Translations under genes and position numbers: made by a program
The notes under the pieces: generated by a model
The model's input: only the letters and a program-made list of their open reading frames with translations
Told to the model about the DNA's origin: nothing
Database searches by the model: none
Assembly (NCBI RefSeq): GCF_000067165.1
Contig: NC_010162.1
Coordinates: forward strand, 1,426,001-1,490,000
Direction: 5' to 3'
Origin: Sorangium cellulosum So ce56
GTDB taxonomy: Bacteria > Myxococcota_A > Polyangia > Polyangiales > Polyangiaceae
DNA length: 64,000 nucleotides
In this document: positions 45,177-53,665 of the stretch, piece after piece
Layout of the letters: every line of letters starts with the position of its first letter
How positions within the stretch are numbered: the stretch's first letter is position 1

Positions 45177-46193
45177 ATGCGTGTTCCGCTCCGCCTCGCC
45201 CTCGCCGGGCTCGTCGCCGCCGCCGCCTTCGCCTCGCCGCTCGCCCACGCGGTCGTGAGCGAGCGGATCGTCGCCGTCGTCGGCGATCGCGCCATCCTGC
45301 TCTCGGATCTGCGGCAGCGGGCTCGCCCCTTCCTGCTGCAGATCCAGGCCAGGGTCCCGCCGGGCGCGCAGCAGGCGGCGGCCGAGTCGCAGGTCTTCCG
45401 CGATCTCCTCCAGAAGATGGTGGACGAGGAGCTCGAGGGCCAGGCCGCCGAGAAGGCCAATGTCCGCGTGACCTCCGAGGAGATCGAGAACGCCTTCCGG
45501 AACATCGCGGCCGCGGAGCAGATGACGGTCGAGGAGCTGTTCCGGACGGCGCGGGCGAGCTCGGGGCTCACCGAGCAGGAGTACCGCGACGAGATCCGCC
45601 GGCAGATCCTCGAGGGCAAGATGCTGCAGCTCCGGGTGAAGGGCCGCGTGCGCATCACCGAGCAGGACGTGCGGTCCGCCTTCGATCGGCTGGTGCGCGA
45701 GGAGCGCCGGCGGCGCGACTACCACCCGGCGTGGATCGTCCTGCGCGTCCTGCCCGGCTCGAGCGCCGAGGCGGTCGAGGAGCGCCGCGCGCTCGCCGCG
45801 GCGCTCGCGGAGCGCGCGCGCGGCGGGGAGGATTTCGCGGCGCTCGCGCGGCAGTTCTCGGACGACACCGCGACCCGCGAGGAGGGCGGCGACCTCGGGG
45901 TCCGCGCGCCGCAGGGGACGCAGGCCGCGGTGACCGGCCAGCGCCAGGTGATGGCCCCGGAGCTCGAGGCCGCGCTGATGGCGATCGAGCCGGGCGGCGT
46001 GGCCGGGCCGATGCGCGCGGGCGACGCGTTCGTGATCATGAAGCTCCTGAGCCGCCAGCCGTCCCGCTTCACGACGCTCGAGGCGGCTCGCCCGGAGGTC
46101 CTCCAGCGGCTGCAGGCGGAGATCATGACGAAGGCCAAGCAGAAGTGGCTCGACGACCTGAAGCGCGGGACGCACGTGGAGGTCCGGCTCTGA
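45177..46193 (+). CDS. SurA-like periplasmic peptidyl-prolyl isomerase
   Basis: A 338-residue exported protein. The signal peptide ends 'SPLAHAVV'. A SurA_N-type helical domain follows ('VAVVGDRAILLSDLRQRA', 'LLQKMVDEELEGQAAEKANVRVT'). One parvulin-type (PPIC) domain then lies at about 180-300 ('FAALARQFSDDTATREEGGDLG', 'MAIEPGGVAGPMRAGDAFVI'). SurA proteins help outer-membrane proteins fold; SurA of enterobacteria has two parvulin domains, while this one has one. It follows rnhA by 73 bases and precedes the Cys-cluster gene by 23 bases, probably as one transcript. Confidence 0.87.
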   Translation: MRVPLRLALAGLVAAAAFASPLAHAVVSERIVAVVGDRAILLSDLRQRARPFLLQIQARVPPGAQQAAAESQVFRDLLQKMVDEELEGQAAEKANVRVTSEEIENAFRNIAAAEQMTVEELFRTARASSGLTEQEYRDEIRRQILEGKMLQLRVKGRVRITEQDVRSAFDRLVREERRRRDYHPAWIVLRVLPGSSAEAVEERRALAAALAERARGGEDFAALARQFSDDTATREEGGDLGVRAPQGTQAAVTGQRQVMAPELEAALMAIEPGGVAGPMRAGDAFVIMKLLSRQPSRFTTLEAARPEVLQRLQAEIMTKAKQKWLDDLKRGTHVEVRL

Positions 46194-46216
46194 CGCGCAA
46201 GGGGGAGCGGGGCGCG

Positions 46217-46660
46217 GTGGGCGTGGCGCGGGGGGGCAGCGCGAGCGGCGGGGGAGATGCGGTCGTCCCCGAGTGCACCGCGTGCGGCACCTGCTGCTTC
46301 TCGGCCCTGCCGGAGTACGTCCGGGTCTTCGGCTGCGACCACGATCGCATGGACGATCGCGCGCGGGGGCTCACGCACTTCATCGGCAACCGCTGCTACA
46401 TGCGCATCGAGGACGGCCGCTGCGCCGCGCTCACGCTGGACGCGGAGCACGGCCGCTTCCTGTGCTCGATCTACGAGGTGCGGCCCGACTGCTGCCGCGC
46501 GCTCGAGCGCGGCAGCGGCGCGTGCCTCGGCGAGCTTCACGAGAAGCGGGAGCGGCCGCTCCTCGCGCTCGAGGCGCTCCGCCGCCGCGCGGGCGGCGCG
46601 AGCGGCGAGGGAGACGCGGGGGGCGCAAACGGCGCGGGGACGGCGGGCGGCGCCGTGTAG
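46217..46660 (+). CDS. YkgJ-type Cys-cluster protein
   Basis: A small protein (about 147 residues from the GTG at 46217; a GTG at 46223 is also possible). It has the YkgJ-family cluster 'CTACGTCCF', followed by 'GNRCYM', 'DGRCAAL', 'LCSIYEVRPDCC' and a final 'SGACLGELH'. The family is thought to bind zinc or an iron-sulfur cluster; the role is unknown. A GGGGGAG site lies before the start, 24 bases after the SurA-like stop. The last 35 residues are Gly/Ala-rich. Only 18 bases separate its stop from that of the convergent pseudokinase. Confidence 0.8.
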   Translation: MGVARGGSASGGGDAVVPECTACGTCCFSALPEYVRVFGCDHDRMDDRARGLTHFIGNRCYMRIEDGRCAALTLDAEHGRFLCSIYEVRPDCCRALERGSGACLGELHEKRERPLLALEALRRRAGGASGEGDAGGANGAGTAGGAV

Positions 46661-46678
46661 GCGCGGCCGGCGTCGCCG

Positions 46679-48160
46679 TCAGGGCGACGCGTCCCTGTCC
46701 GGAACCGGCGGCGCGCCCGCGTCGATCGCGCTGCGATCGATCCGCATGCTCACGTCGAGCGTGACCGTCTGCCCCTCGGAGACGGTGATCGTGCGCTTCT
46801 CCTCGGGCGCGTTCGGGTGCCGGAACGTGACGTAGTGCCGTCCGGCCTGGAGCGGGATCGCCCGCGCCATCGGCGTCACGTCGATGAGCTCCCCATCGAT
46901 GACGACCTCCGCCCACGGCCTGGCGAGGACCTTCAGGTAGCCGCGCTCCTCCGAGCGCGCGCCTGGCTGCCTGGCCTCGGCGCTGGGCGGCTCCGCGGCG
47001 TCGTGCTGGCGGAGGCTGAGCTCGATGAGCGCGCCGCCCGCGACGACCAGCGCGAAGATGCCGACGAGCCGCCCCACGTCGGGCGCGAGCGACGGCGCGC
47101 TGCGCTGCGCGACCGCGGGGCGCGCGGAGGGCGCCTGCGCGGGCGGCAGCTCGTCGCCGCCGAGCTTGGCCGCCGCGAGGGCCCTCGCGATGAGCGCGCG
47201 CGGCTGCGGGTGGCCGCGCTCCGCGAGCTCCTCGGCCAGGGCGTCCGCGACGGCGCGGCCGCTCTCGTAGCGCTGCTCCGGCTCTTTCTCGAGGCACCGG
47301 AGCACCACGCGCTCCAGGCCGCGCGACACGTCGGGCACGAGCCCTCGCAGCGGCTGCGGCGGCGCGTTGCGGATCCGGTGGGCGACGGCCCTGCCCTCGA
47401 CCCACCGGTCCTCGTCGCGCTCGCGCGGCGCGCCGGGCGCGCCCGACGCGCGGTTCGACGTGTGGTTCGACGTGTGGTTCGACGTACGATTGGCGTCCTC
47501 CGGCCCCGCCTTCGGCTCGTCGAACGGGCGCACGCCGGTGAGCATCTCGAACAGCACCACGCCAAGCGTGAACACGTCCGCCTGAGGCCCGGGCTCCGCC
47601 CCGAGGATCTGCTCCGGCGCCATGTAGTCGGGCCGCGCGAACGTGTCGCTGCCCTCGAACGGCTCTGGCAGTGAGGGTTGCCGGCCGTCGGACGCCGCCG
47701 CGAACTCCAGGATCTTCACCCCGCCCGCGGGCGTGACGATGACGCGCTCGGGGCGCAGCTCGCGGTGCACGACGCCCCGCTCGTGCGCGTGCCCGAGGCC
47801 GCGCGCGATCTCCAGCGCGATGGCCGCCGCGGCGCCCTCGTCGAGGCGGCCAGCGCGCGCGCACAGGGCCGCGAGCGTCGGCCCCGAGAGCGGCTCCAGC
47901 ACGAGCCATATCCGGTCCTCGTCGCGCTGGAAGTCGTGGATGTCGATGATGTTGGGGTGCCGGATGCGCGCGAGGATCTTCGCCTCGCGCTCGAGGCCGG
48001 CCGCGAACGCGCTCGCGGCCGACACCGTGGGCTTGAGCGTCTTGATCAGCGCCGCACGGCCGAGCCCCGCGTGCTCGGCCCGGTACGTCACGGTGAGCGC
48101 CCGCGACGAGACGGCCTCGCGCAGGATGTACGGGCCGAGCTGCCTCTGGTCGGCGTCCAC
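46679..48160 (-). CDS. Ser/Thr pseudokinase with PEGA domain
   Basis: A 493-residue protein with a kinase fold but altered catalytic motifs. The glycine loop is 'EAVSSRALTV' (no Gly). The VAIK lysine is kept (Lys40 in 'ALIK'). HRDLKPxN becomes 'HRELRPERV' (132-140; Asp to Glu, Lys to Arg, Asn to Arg). DFG becomes 'EFA' (152-154). APE is retained (181-183). One membrane segment lies near 355-375 and a PEGA domain follows ('LKVLARPWAEVVIDGE'). Phosphotransfer is unlikely; a scaffold or allosteric role is inferred. A GTG start directly follows the TAA of gpmI, so they are probably co-transcribed. An 'NHTS' tandem repeat (12 bp, 47462-47485) sits in the kinase lobe. Confidence 0.85.
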   Translation of the reverse strand: MDADQRQLGPYILREAVSSRALTVTYRAEHAGLGRAALIKTLKPTVSAASAFAAGLEREAKILARIRHPNIIDIHDFQRDEDRIWLVLEPLSGPTLAALCARAGRLDEGAAAAIALEIARGLGHAHERGVVHRELRPERVIVTPAGGVKILEFAAASDGRQPSLPEPFEGSDTFARPDYMAPEQILGAEPGPQADVFTLGVVLFEMLTGVRPFDEPKAGPEDANRTSNHTSNHTSNRASGAPGAPRERDEDRWVEGRAVAHRIRNAPPQPLRGLVPDVSRGLERVVLRCLEKEPEQRYESGRAVADALAEELAERGHPQPRALIARALAAAKLGGDELPPAQAPSARPAVAQRSAPSLAPDVGRLVGIFALVVAGGALIELSLRQHDAAEPPSAEARQPGARSEERGYLKVLARPWAEVVIDGELIDVTPMARAIPLQAGRHYVTFRHPNAPEEKRTITVSEGQTVTLDVSMRIDRSAIDAGAPPVPDRDASP

Positions 48161-49792
48161 TTACCGCTGTCGGACGCGGAGCGTGCGCCCCGTCATCGCC
48201 GCAGGCTGCGGGAGGCCGAGGATCTCGAGCATCGTCGGCGCCACGTCGCAGATGCGGCCGCCGGACCGGAGCACGATGCCGGGGTCGTTCTTGTTCAGGT
48301 AGTAGAGCGGCACCGGGTTGAGCGTGTGGGCGGTGTGCGGGTTGCCGTGCTCGTCCTTCATCTGCTCGCAGTTGCCGTGGTCCGCGGTGATGATCAGCGC
48401 GCCGCCGGCCTCGCGCACGGCGTCCCCGATGGCGCCGAGCCCCTTGTCGACCGCCTCGTTGGCATGGATGGCGGCCTCGAGGATGCCGGTGTGCCCGACC
48501 ATGTCCGGGTTCGCGAAGTTCACCAGGATGAAGTCGTACTTGCCGCTCTTGATCGCGGCGACGACCTCGTTCGCGACGCCCGCCGCGCTCATCTCCGGCT
48601 TCTTGTCGTAGGTGGCGACGTCGCGCGGCGAGGGCACGAGCTTCCTGTCCTCGCCCGGGAACGTCTCCTCGCGGCCGCCGTTGAAGAAGTACGTGACGTG
48701 CGCGTACTTCTCGGTCTCCGCGCACCGGAGCTGCGTGAGCCCGGCGCGGGAGATCACCTCGGGGAACGACTCGGTCACCTCGTCCTTGGGGAACGCGACC
48801 GGCAGCTTCAACGCCGCGTCGTACTCCGTCATGCCGCTGTAACAGTGCTCCTGGAAGGCGAAGACCGGCTTGCCCCGGTCCGAGAGGAGCTCCAGCACCT
48901 CGGCCGGCAGGTTCCGCCGCGTGAGCATCGCCGAGATCTCGCGCATCCGGTCGGGCCTGAAGTTGACGGCGAGGCCGACCTCTTCTCCCTGCCACTCCCA
49001 GCGGGGCTCCTGCGAGGCGAAGTCGGCCACGAAGTCGCCCTTGATGCCGTTATAGTCGCCGATGCGGACGGGCTCGACGAACTCGTCCGTCTTCCCGGCC
49101 GCGTACGACTGCTGGATCGCGTCGAACGCCGTGTCGGCCCGCGGCGCGTCGCCGCGCACGATCGCGGTGTAGGCCTTCATGACGCGGTCCCAGCGCTTGT
49201 CGCGGTCCATGGCGTAGTACCGGCCCGAGATGGTGCCGATGACGCCGACGCCCTGGAGCGCCTCCTCGATCTTCTCGACGTAGCCCCACGCGCTCTTCGG
49301 CGGCGTGTCGCGGCCGTCGAGGAACGCGTGCAGGACGAGGGGCACCTCGTGGAACTTCGCGAGCTTGATCAGCGCGAGGAAGTGGTCGAGCGACGAGTGG
49401 ACGCCGCCGTCGGAGACGAGCCCGAAGAGGTGCACCCGGCACTTGCGGTCCTGCGCGATCCGGAACGTCCGGTCGATGATCTCGTTCGAACCGAGCTTGT
49501 TCTCGGCGATCGCGACGTCGATGCGCGAGATGTCCATCAGCGCGATCCTCCCCGCGCCGAAGTTCAGGTGGCCGACCTCGCTGTTGCCCATCTGCCCCAC
49601 CGGGAGCCCGACGTCCGGGCCGCTCGTCCCGATCAGCGTCTTCTCCGAGTCGCGCTTGATCGCGTCGAGGTTCGGCATCGCGGCGAGGGCGATCGCGTTC
49701 TGCTCCTTTTCTTCGCGCTCGCCGAATCCATCGAGGATGCAGAGGACGAGCGGACGGGGGCGTTGCGTGGGGGAGGGAGCTGCTTCGCTCAT
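48161..49792 (-). CDS. gpmI: 2,3-bisphosphoglycerate-independent phosphoglycerate mutase
   Basis: A 543-residue glycolytic enzyme that interconverts 3- and 2-phosphoglycerate using two manganese ions. The N-terminal metal site 'LCILDGFGEREE' and catalytic Ser in 'GQMGNSEVGHLNFGAGR' region are intact, as are 'LDGRDTPPKSA', 'GRYYAMDRD', 'FRPDRMRE' and the C-terminal 'ADHGNCEQM'. The length matches the family. It begins 102 bases from the divergent Uma2 gene and is followed without a gap by the pseudokinase gene. Confidence 0.96.
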   Translation of the reverse strand: MSEAAPSPTQRPRPLVLCILDGFGEREEKEQNAIALAAMPNLDAIKRDSEKTLIGTSGPDVGLPVGQMGNSEVGHLNFGAGRIALMDISRIDVAIAENKLGSNEIIDRTFRIAQDRKCRVHLFGLVSDGGVHSSLDHFLALIKLAKFHEVPLVLHAFLDGRDTPPKSAWGYVEKIEEALQGVGVIGTISGRYYAMDRDKRWDRVMKAYTAIVRGDAPRADTAFDAIQQSYAAGKTDEFVEPVRIGDYNGIKGDFVADFASQEPRWEWQGEEVGLAVNFRPDRMREISAMLTRRNLPAEVLELLSDRGKPVFAFQEHCYSGMTEYDAALKLPVAFPKDEVTESFPEVISRAGLTQLRCAETEKYAHVTYFFNGGREETFPGEDRKLVPSPRDVATYDKKPEMSAAGVANEVVAAIKSGKYDFILVNFANPDMVGHTGILEAAIHANEAVDKGLGAIGDAVREAGGALIITADHGNCEQMKDEHGNPHTAHTLNPVPLYYLNKNDPGIVLRSGGRICDVAPTMLEILGLPQPAAMTGRTLRVRQR

Positions 49793-49894
49793 GGCGGCGG
49801 AATCTACAACGAACCCGCGGCGATCGGAGGGGGGCTGCTCACGGATTTTCGCCGGGCGAGCCGCCGCACGCGGCGTGCATGCTAACATCCGACC

Positions 49895-50461
49895 ATGTCT
49901 GACTGCGCCCGTCGCGCCACGTACCAGGATGTGCTTGACACGCCGCCGAACCAGGTAGCGGAGGTCCTGAACGGCGTCCTCCACGCGACGCCGCGGCCCT
50001 CCGTGTCCTCCCGCAATGTGACGTCGGTGCTCGCGGGCGAGCTGTACCTGCCATTTCGTCGGGGCATCAAGGGGCCTGGCCGGTGGGCGCTGCTGGTCGA
50101 GCCCGAGCTGCACCTCGGCACCGATCCGGACATCGTGATCCCTGACATCGCCGCGTGGCGCCGCGACCGGATGCCGCAGATCCCGATGCGGAACGCGGCG
50201 ATCTTCCTCGCGCCCGACTGGGTGTGCGAGGTGATCTCGCCGTCCACCGAGGCGCTCGATCGCCGCGACAAGATGGAGATCTACGCGCGCGAGCTCGTGG
50301 CGCACTACTGGCTGATCGACCCGCGGCTCCGGCTCCTGGAGGTCTACCGCATCGACGGCGGGCGGTTCGCGCGCGTGGGGACGTGGGAGGGTGACGTCAC
50401 CGTGCGCGCGGCGCCGTTCGACGCCGTGGAGATCGAGCTCGGCGTTCTTTGGCAGGAATAG
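49895..50461 (+). CDS. Uma2-family (DUF820) PD-(D/E)XK nuclease-fold protein
   Basis: A 188-residue protein of the Uma2/DUF820 family. Typical parts are 'YQDVLDTPPNQVAEVLNGVL', 'PDIVIPDIAAWRRDRMP' (active-site Asp), 'WVCEVISPST' (Glu of the nuclease core) and 'RDKMEIYARELVAHYWLIDP'. The family has a restriction-endonuclease-like core, but its biological role is not settled. Many copies occur in myxobacteria and cyanobacteria. The TAG stop is inside an 11-bp tandem repeat. Confidence 0.88.
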   Translation: MSDCARRATYQDVLDTPPNQVAEVLNGVLHATPRPSVSSRNVTSVLAGELYLPFRRGIKGPGRWALLVEPELHLGTDPDIVIPDIAAWRRDRMPQIPMRNAAIFLAPDWVCEVISPSTEALDRRDKMEIYARELVAHYWLIDPRLRLLEVYRIDGGRFARVGTWEGDVTVRAAPFDAVEIELGVLWQE

Positions 50462-50512
50462 CGCAGGAATAGCGCAGGAATAGCGGAGGAATAGCGCACG
50501 AATAGCGCAGGA
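50453..50512. repeat. 11-bp tandem repeat spanning a stop codon
   Basis: Five units of caggaatagcg (50453, 50464, 50475 exact; 50486 and 50497 with one change each) and a partial sixth continue from the last codons of the Uma2 gene into the intergenic region. Every unit carries gaaTAG, the Glu-stop ending of the gene. Confidence 0.92.
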
Positions 50513-50708
50513 TCCGCCGTCGCCGGTCGGCGTCGAGCCGCGCGCCGGGCGAGGTGCGTGAGCTCCGCTTTATCGTGATTGTCACCCCGGGATCGGGAAA
50601 ACGACGACCGTCCGCCGGATGCAGCCGGGGCGTGCGGCTTGCATGGTGTCGAGGACACACTGCCATGCTCTGCGCTCGTCATGAGCAGCGGTCACACGGG
50701 GGGTGAAC

Positions 50709-51077
50709 ATGAAGCGCATCAACATCATCGGCCTGCTAGCCGCGCCGCTCGCATGCCTCGGGGCAGCGCAGCTCGCCTCGGCCGCACCCACGACGCCCGT
50801 CGAGGAGCTCGTCCTCATCGCGGAGACACGAGCTCCCGTCGCCGCGGATGCGGCCGGCGCTCGTCCTGCACGCCAGCGGCCCTGGTACGGTCACTGGTAC
50901 CCGTCCTGGTATGGTCATTGGTACAGGCCCTGGCATGGGTACTGGCACGGTCATTGGCACGGTCATTGGCACGGTCATTGGCACGGTCATTGGCACGGTC
51001 ATTGGCACGGTCATGGTCATTGGTATGGTCACTGGCACGGTCATTGGCATGGTCTCTGGTACGGGCACTGGCGGTGA
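50709..51077 (+). CDS. Secreted His/Trp/Gly/Tyr-rich repeat peptide
   Basis: A 122-residue protein. The first 25 residues are a Sec signal peptide ('IIGLLAAPLACLGAAQLASA', cleavage after ASA). A short linker follows, then about 64 residues made almost only of Trp, His, Gly and Tyr, with tandem 'HGHW' units encoded by a 12-bp repeat. The ATG has a GGGG site six bases upstream. Dense His suggests binding of copper, zinc or nickel, and dense Trp/Tyr suggests stacking or carbohydrate contact; both are inference. The other two forward frames and the reverse frames are also open because of the 12-bp period, but only this one has a signal peptide and start site. Confidence 0.75.
   Translation: MKRINIIGLLAAPLACLGAAQLASAAPTTPVEELVLIAETRAPVAADAAGARPARQRPWYGHWYPSWYGHWYRPWHGYWHGHWHGHWHGHWHGHWHGHWHGHGHWYGHWHGHWHGLWYGHWR
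50883..51074. repeat. 12-bp coding tandem repeat (HGHW)
   Basis: Units of tggcacggtcat and close variants (tggtacggtcac, tggtatggtcat) run from 50883; the most regular part is about 50940-51010. Each unit encodes Trp-His-Gly-His or Trp-Tyr-Gly-His. A period of exactly four codons allows in-frame expansion. Confidence 0.9.
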
Positions 51078-51265
51078 CATGACCGGCGGCCTTCCGACGG
51101 GAGGCCTCGCCCCCTTGGCCGGCGGACACCCGAGGGAGGGCAGGACGAATCGCTGAGGGCGCCGGCGCCGCGGCAGGAGAGCGGGACGCGCGGCCCTCGC
51201 CCCGTCTCGCTCGTGTCCGTCAGGTTCGCGGGCGCTCGCAGGCGGGCACACCCGGAGGGAGCTGC

Positions 51266-51814
51266 ATGGAGGGAAAGCGGAACTGCCGGAGTCACGCCGC
51301 AGCCCTGGTCGCCGTCGTGGGCCATCTAGGCCTCGTCGTCATGGGGGCTCTCCAGATCCATCCTGAGGGAGACGGCTGGCTTGCGCGGGCGCTCGCGGTT
51401 TACGGCGCGCTCTCCGGGGCCGAGAGCGGCTATGCCTTCTTCGCGGACGGCATCACCCCGCTGCCCAGGGCCAGCTTTCACGTCTCGGATGCCGGCGGTG
51501 CGACCCTCACCGACGCCCTCGAGTCGGGCGCCAGCCGCGAGACGGAGATCCGGATATTGAACCTCATCACGCCTTTCTTGAGCGTGGAGGACCCGACGAT
51601 CCAGCGCTCGATCGCTGCCTCGTGGGCGGGCAAGGTGCTGGCGAGACACCCCGCGGCCGAGAGCATCCTCGTCCGACTGGAGACGTGTGATCTGCCGTCG
51701 ATGCGGGAGTACCGGGAGGGGAAGCGGTCCAGCTGGAACCTGCAGTACGAGGCGAAGTTCATGATCCGCTCGAAGCTCCGGGCCGCCCGAGAGGCGAGCG
51801 GGGGTGCGCGGTGA
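51266..51814 (+). CDS. Small protein with one membrane segment, partner of HTTM protein
   Basis: A 182-residue protein with a good GGAGGGAG site. A single hydrophobic segment lies at about 11-30 ('AAALVAVVGHLGLVVMGAL'), then a soluble domain with no recognised motif ('FFADGITPLPRASFHV', 'LVRLETCDLPSMREYREGKRS' as region markers). Its stop overlaps the HTTM gene start (GTGA). Adjacent HTTM-type genes in other bacteria often have such a small partner of unknown function. Confidence 0.72.
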   Translation: MEGKRNCRSHAAALVAVVGHLGLVVMGALQIHPEGDGWLARALAVYGALSGAESGYAFFADGITPLPRASFHVSDAGGATLTDALESGASRETEIRILNLITPFLSVEDPTIQRSIAASWAGKVLARHPAAESILVRLETCDLPSMREYREGKRSSWNLQYEAKFMIRSKLRAAREASGGAR

Positions 51815-52773
51815 AGGAGCCCTCGATCGGCCTCCGCGGGGCGGCGGCAGGCGGCGAGCCCGCGCGCGTCCTCCGCGTGATCGAGCGCTTCGCGCTGGCG
51901 CCGGCCTCGGCGGCGCCGCTCGCGGCCCTCCGCATCGGGCTCGCGGCCGTGCTCTTGCTTCAAGCGGCGCTCGTCGCGCCCGCGCTCTTCGAGCTCTACG
52001 GCCGGTCCGGGATCCTCCAGGGGCCTCTGCGCGACGTGTTCGCGAGGACCGATCTGCCACGCATCGGCTGGGCGGTGGAGCTCCTCGCCCCGCTCGGGAT
52101 CGGGGAGGATCCGGTCATCCTGGCCACGGGGGTGATCTACGTGGTTGCCCTCGCCGCGCTCCTGGTCGGTTGGTGCACCAGGGCCGCGGCCTTCCTGGCG
52201 TGGCTCACCCACCTGATGCTGGTGACGACGGCGAGCTCCACCGCCTATGGCGTGGACAGCTTCGCCAGCATCTTTCTCTTCTATCTCCTCTGGATGCCCT
52301 CGGAGGCCGCGTTCTCCATGGATCGCCGGCTCGGGCGCGCGCGGGGAGGGCCCACGCCGGCAGCCCGGCTCGGGTTGCGCGTTGTGCAGCTGCACCTCTC
52401 GTTCGCTTACCTCGTCAGCGGGCTGGGAAAGGCAGCGGGCGAGCCGTGGTGGGACGGCGAGGCGATCTGGCGTTCGGTCATGTTGCCCGAATACAGGCAG
52501 TTCGACCTCTCGTGGCTCGCCGGCGCCCCCTGGCTCGCGGCCGTCGCCGGGTGGGCGGTGCTGCTCGTGGAGATCGGCTATGGCTTCCTCATCTGGCCGC
52601 GCCGCACGCGGCTGCCATGGGTCGTCGCCACCGTGGCGCTGCACGCCGGGATCGCCTTGTTCATGGGGCTCCTCGTGTTCGGCGCCCTCATGGCGGTGCT
52701 CACCATCGCCGCGTTCGCGGTGCCGAGCGAGCCCTCCGGGCCGGCGGCTCCGGCTGGCGCGGCGCCGGGGTGA
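51811..52773 (+). CDS. HTTM-domain membrane protein
   Basis: A 320-residue multi-pass inner-membrane protein starting with a GTG that overlaps the previous gene. It has about seven or eight hydrophobic segments and the HTTM pattern: 'LAALRIGLAAVLLLQ' near the start, 'LVGWCTRAAAFLAWLTH', 'FLFYLLWMPSEAAFSMDRRL' and 'LSFAYLVSGLGKAAGEPWWDGEA'. HTTM is the membrane domain shared with vitamin K-dependent gamma-carboxylase, but the carboxylase's soluble domain is absent. Whether it has enzyme activity is unknown. Confidence 0.83.
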   Translation: MKEPSIGLRGAAAGGEPARVLRVIERFALAPASAAPLAALRIGLAAVLLLQAALVAPALFELYGRSGILQGPLRDVFARTDLPRIGWAVELLAPLGIGEDPVILATGVIYVVALAALLVGWCTRAAAFLAWLTHLMLVTTASSTAYGVDSFASIFLFYLLWMPSEAAFSMDRRLGRARGGPTPAARLGLRVVQLHLSFAYLVSGLGKAAGEPWWDGEAIWRSVMLPEYRQFDLSWLAGAPWLAAVAGWAVLLVEIGYGFLIWPRRTRLPWVVATVALHAGIALFMGLLVFGALMAVLTIAAFAVPSEPSGPAAPAGAAPG

Positions 52774-52902
52774 TCCTCGCGTCCCCCCTTCTGGCGAACG
52801 GCGCTCCCGGATAAGCTGTCGCAGGTCCAATCATGTCGAGCGGCCGCCGAGGCGGCGCCCCCCGCGCCGTGGCGATCCCGCTGGCCGCGCTGCCGCTCGT
52901 GC

Positions 52903-53376
52903 CTACAGCTTGAGCTTCATCCCCTCGTGGCTCGCCACGAAGCCGAGCCGCTCGTAGAAGCGGTGCGCGCGCAGCCGCGCCTTGTTCGAGGTGAGCTGAA
53001 CCCGGAAACACCCCCGCCGCCGCGCCTCGTCGATGGCCCATCGCATCATCGCCTCGCCGATCCCGCGGCCCCGCAGGCTCGGGTCCACGATGACGTTCTC
53101 GATCTGCGCCACCCTTGCTCCGCGGTTCGCCACGTACTGGATGATGGTCATGTGGAACGCGCCGGCGACGCGCCCCTCGACCTCCGCGACGAGCAGCGCG
53201 TTGTTCGGATCTTCCGCGATGGCGGCGAGCGCCTCGCGGTAGCGCGGATCGAGCGGCGGGCCGGGGTGGTCCGTCTTCGCGTTTCCCTCGTCCGGGATCG
53301 AGAAGAGATGGACGATCGCCGGCAGGTCTGCCTCGGCGGCGCGGCGGATGGCGGGTACGAGCTGCGGCTGGCTCAT
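52903..53376 (-). CDS. GNAT-family N-acetyltransferase
   Basis: A 157-residue acetyltransferase. Motif A is 'IENVIVDPSLRGRGIGEAMM' (R-G-x-G-I-G) and the end is 'RAHRFYERLGFVASHEGMKLKL', both typical. 'IRRAAEADLPAIVHLF' starts the fold. I chose the ATG at 53376; a start at 53412 would add 12 residues. The substrate is unknown. It faces the HTTM gene across a 129-base gap and diverges from the cupin-HDO gene. Confidence 0.86.
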   Translation of the reverse strand: MSQPQLVPAIRRAAEADLPAIVHLFSIPDEGNAKTDHPGPPLDPRYREALAAIAEDPNNALLVAEVEGRVAGAFHMTIIQYVANRGARVAQIENVIVDPSLRGRGIGEAMMRWAIDEARRRGCFRVQLTSNKARLRAHRFYERLGFVASHEGMKLKL

Positions 53377-53665
53377 GCACGCATCCTGCCACAACCCATG
53401 GCGGTCTCGCACGGAATCACGGAATCACGGAATCACGACAGGAGAAGGGCAGGGGAGCAGAGGGGCAGAGAAACAGACGATCAGAAAAATAGAGATGCCG
53501 AGAAGCAGCGGCGCAGGGAGCAGGAAGCGTGAATGAAAAGAACCGCGGGATTTCTTCCTTTTCAGGCCCGTGCGATTCGCCTTCATGCCAGAGTGTGATC
53601 TAGACACAAGCGATCAAGCCGTGCAGAGTCGACGCACCATCATGTCGACCCGGAGGACCGTGTAG
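53377..53665. other. 289-base divergent region, A-rich, with small tandem repeat
   Basis: Near 53410-53434 cacggaat is repeated three times. The following 150 bases are unusually purine-rich and less GC-rich than the rest of the window (gaaacagacgatcagaaaaatagag; ttcttccttttcagg). This is the likely promoter region of the cupin-HDO gene and of the GNAT gene on the other strand. No specific binding site can be named. Confidence 0.5.

Noticed and set aside
50883..51074. Sigma-54 (-24/-12) promoters in the repeat (tggcac-n5-ttggca)
   Set aside because: The match recurs at every unit because of the coding repeat, and the -12 element should read ttgc, not ttgg.
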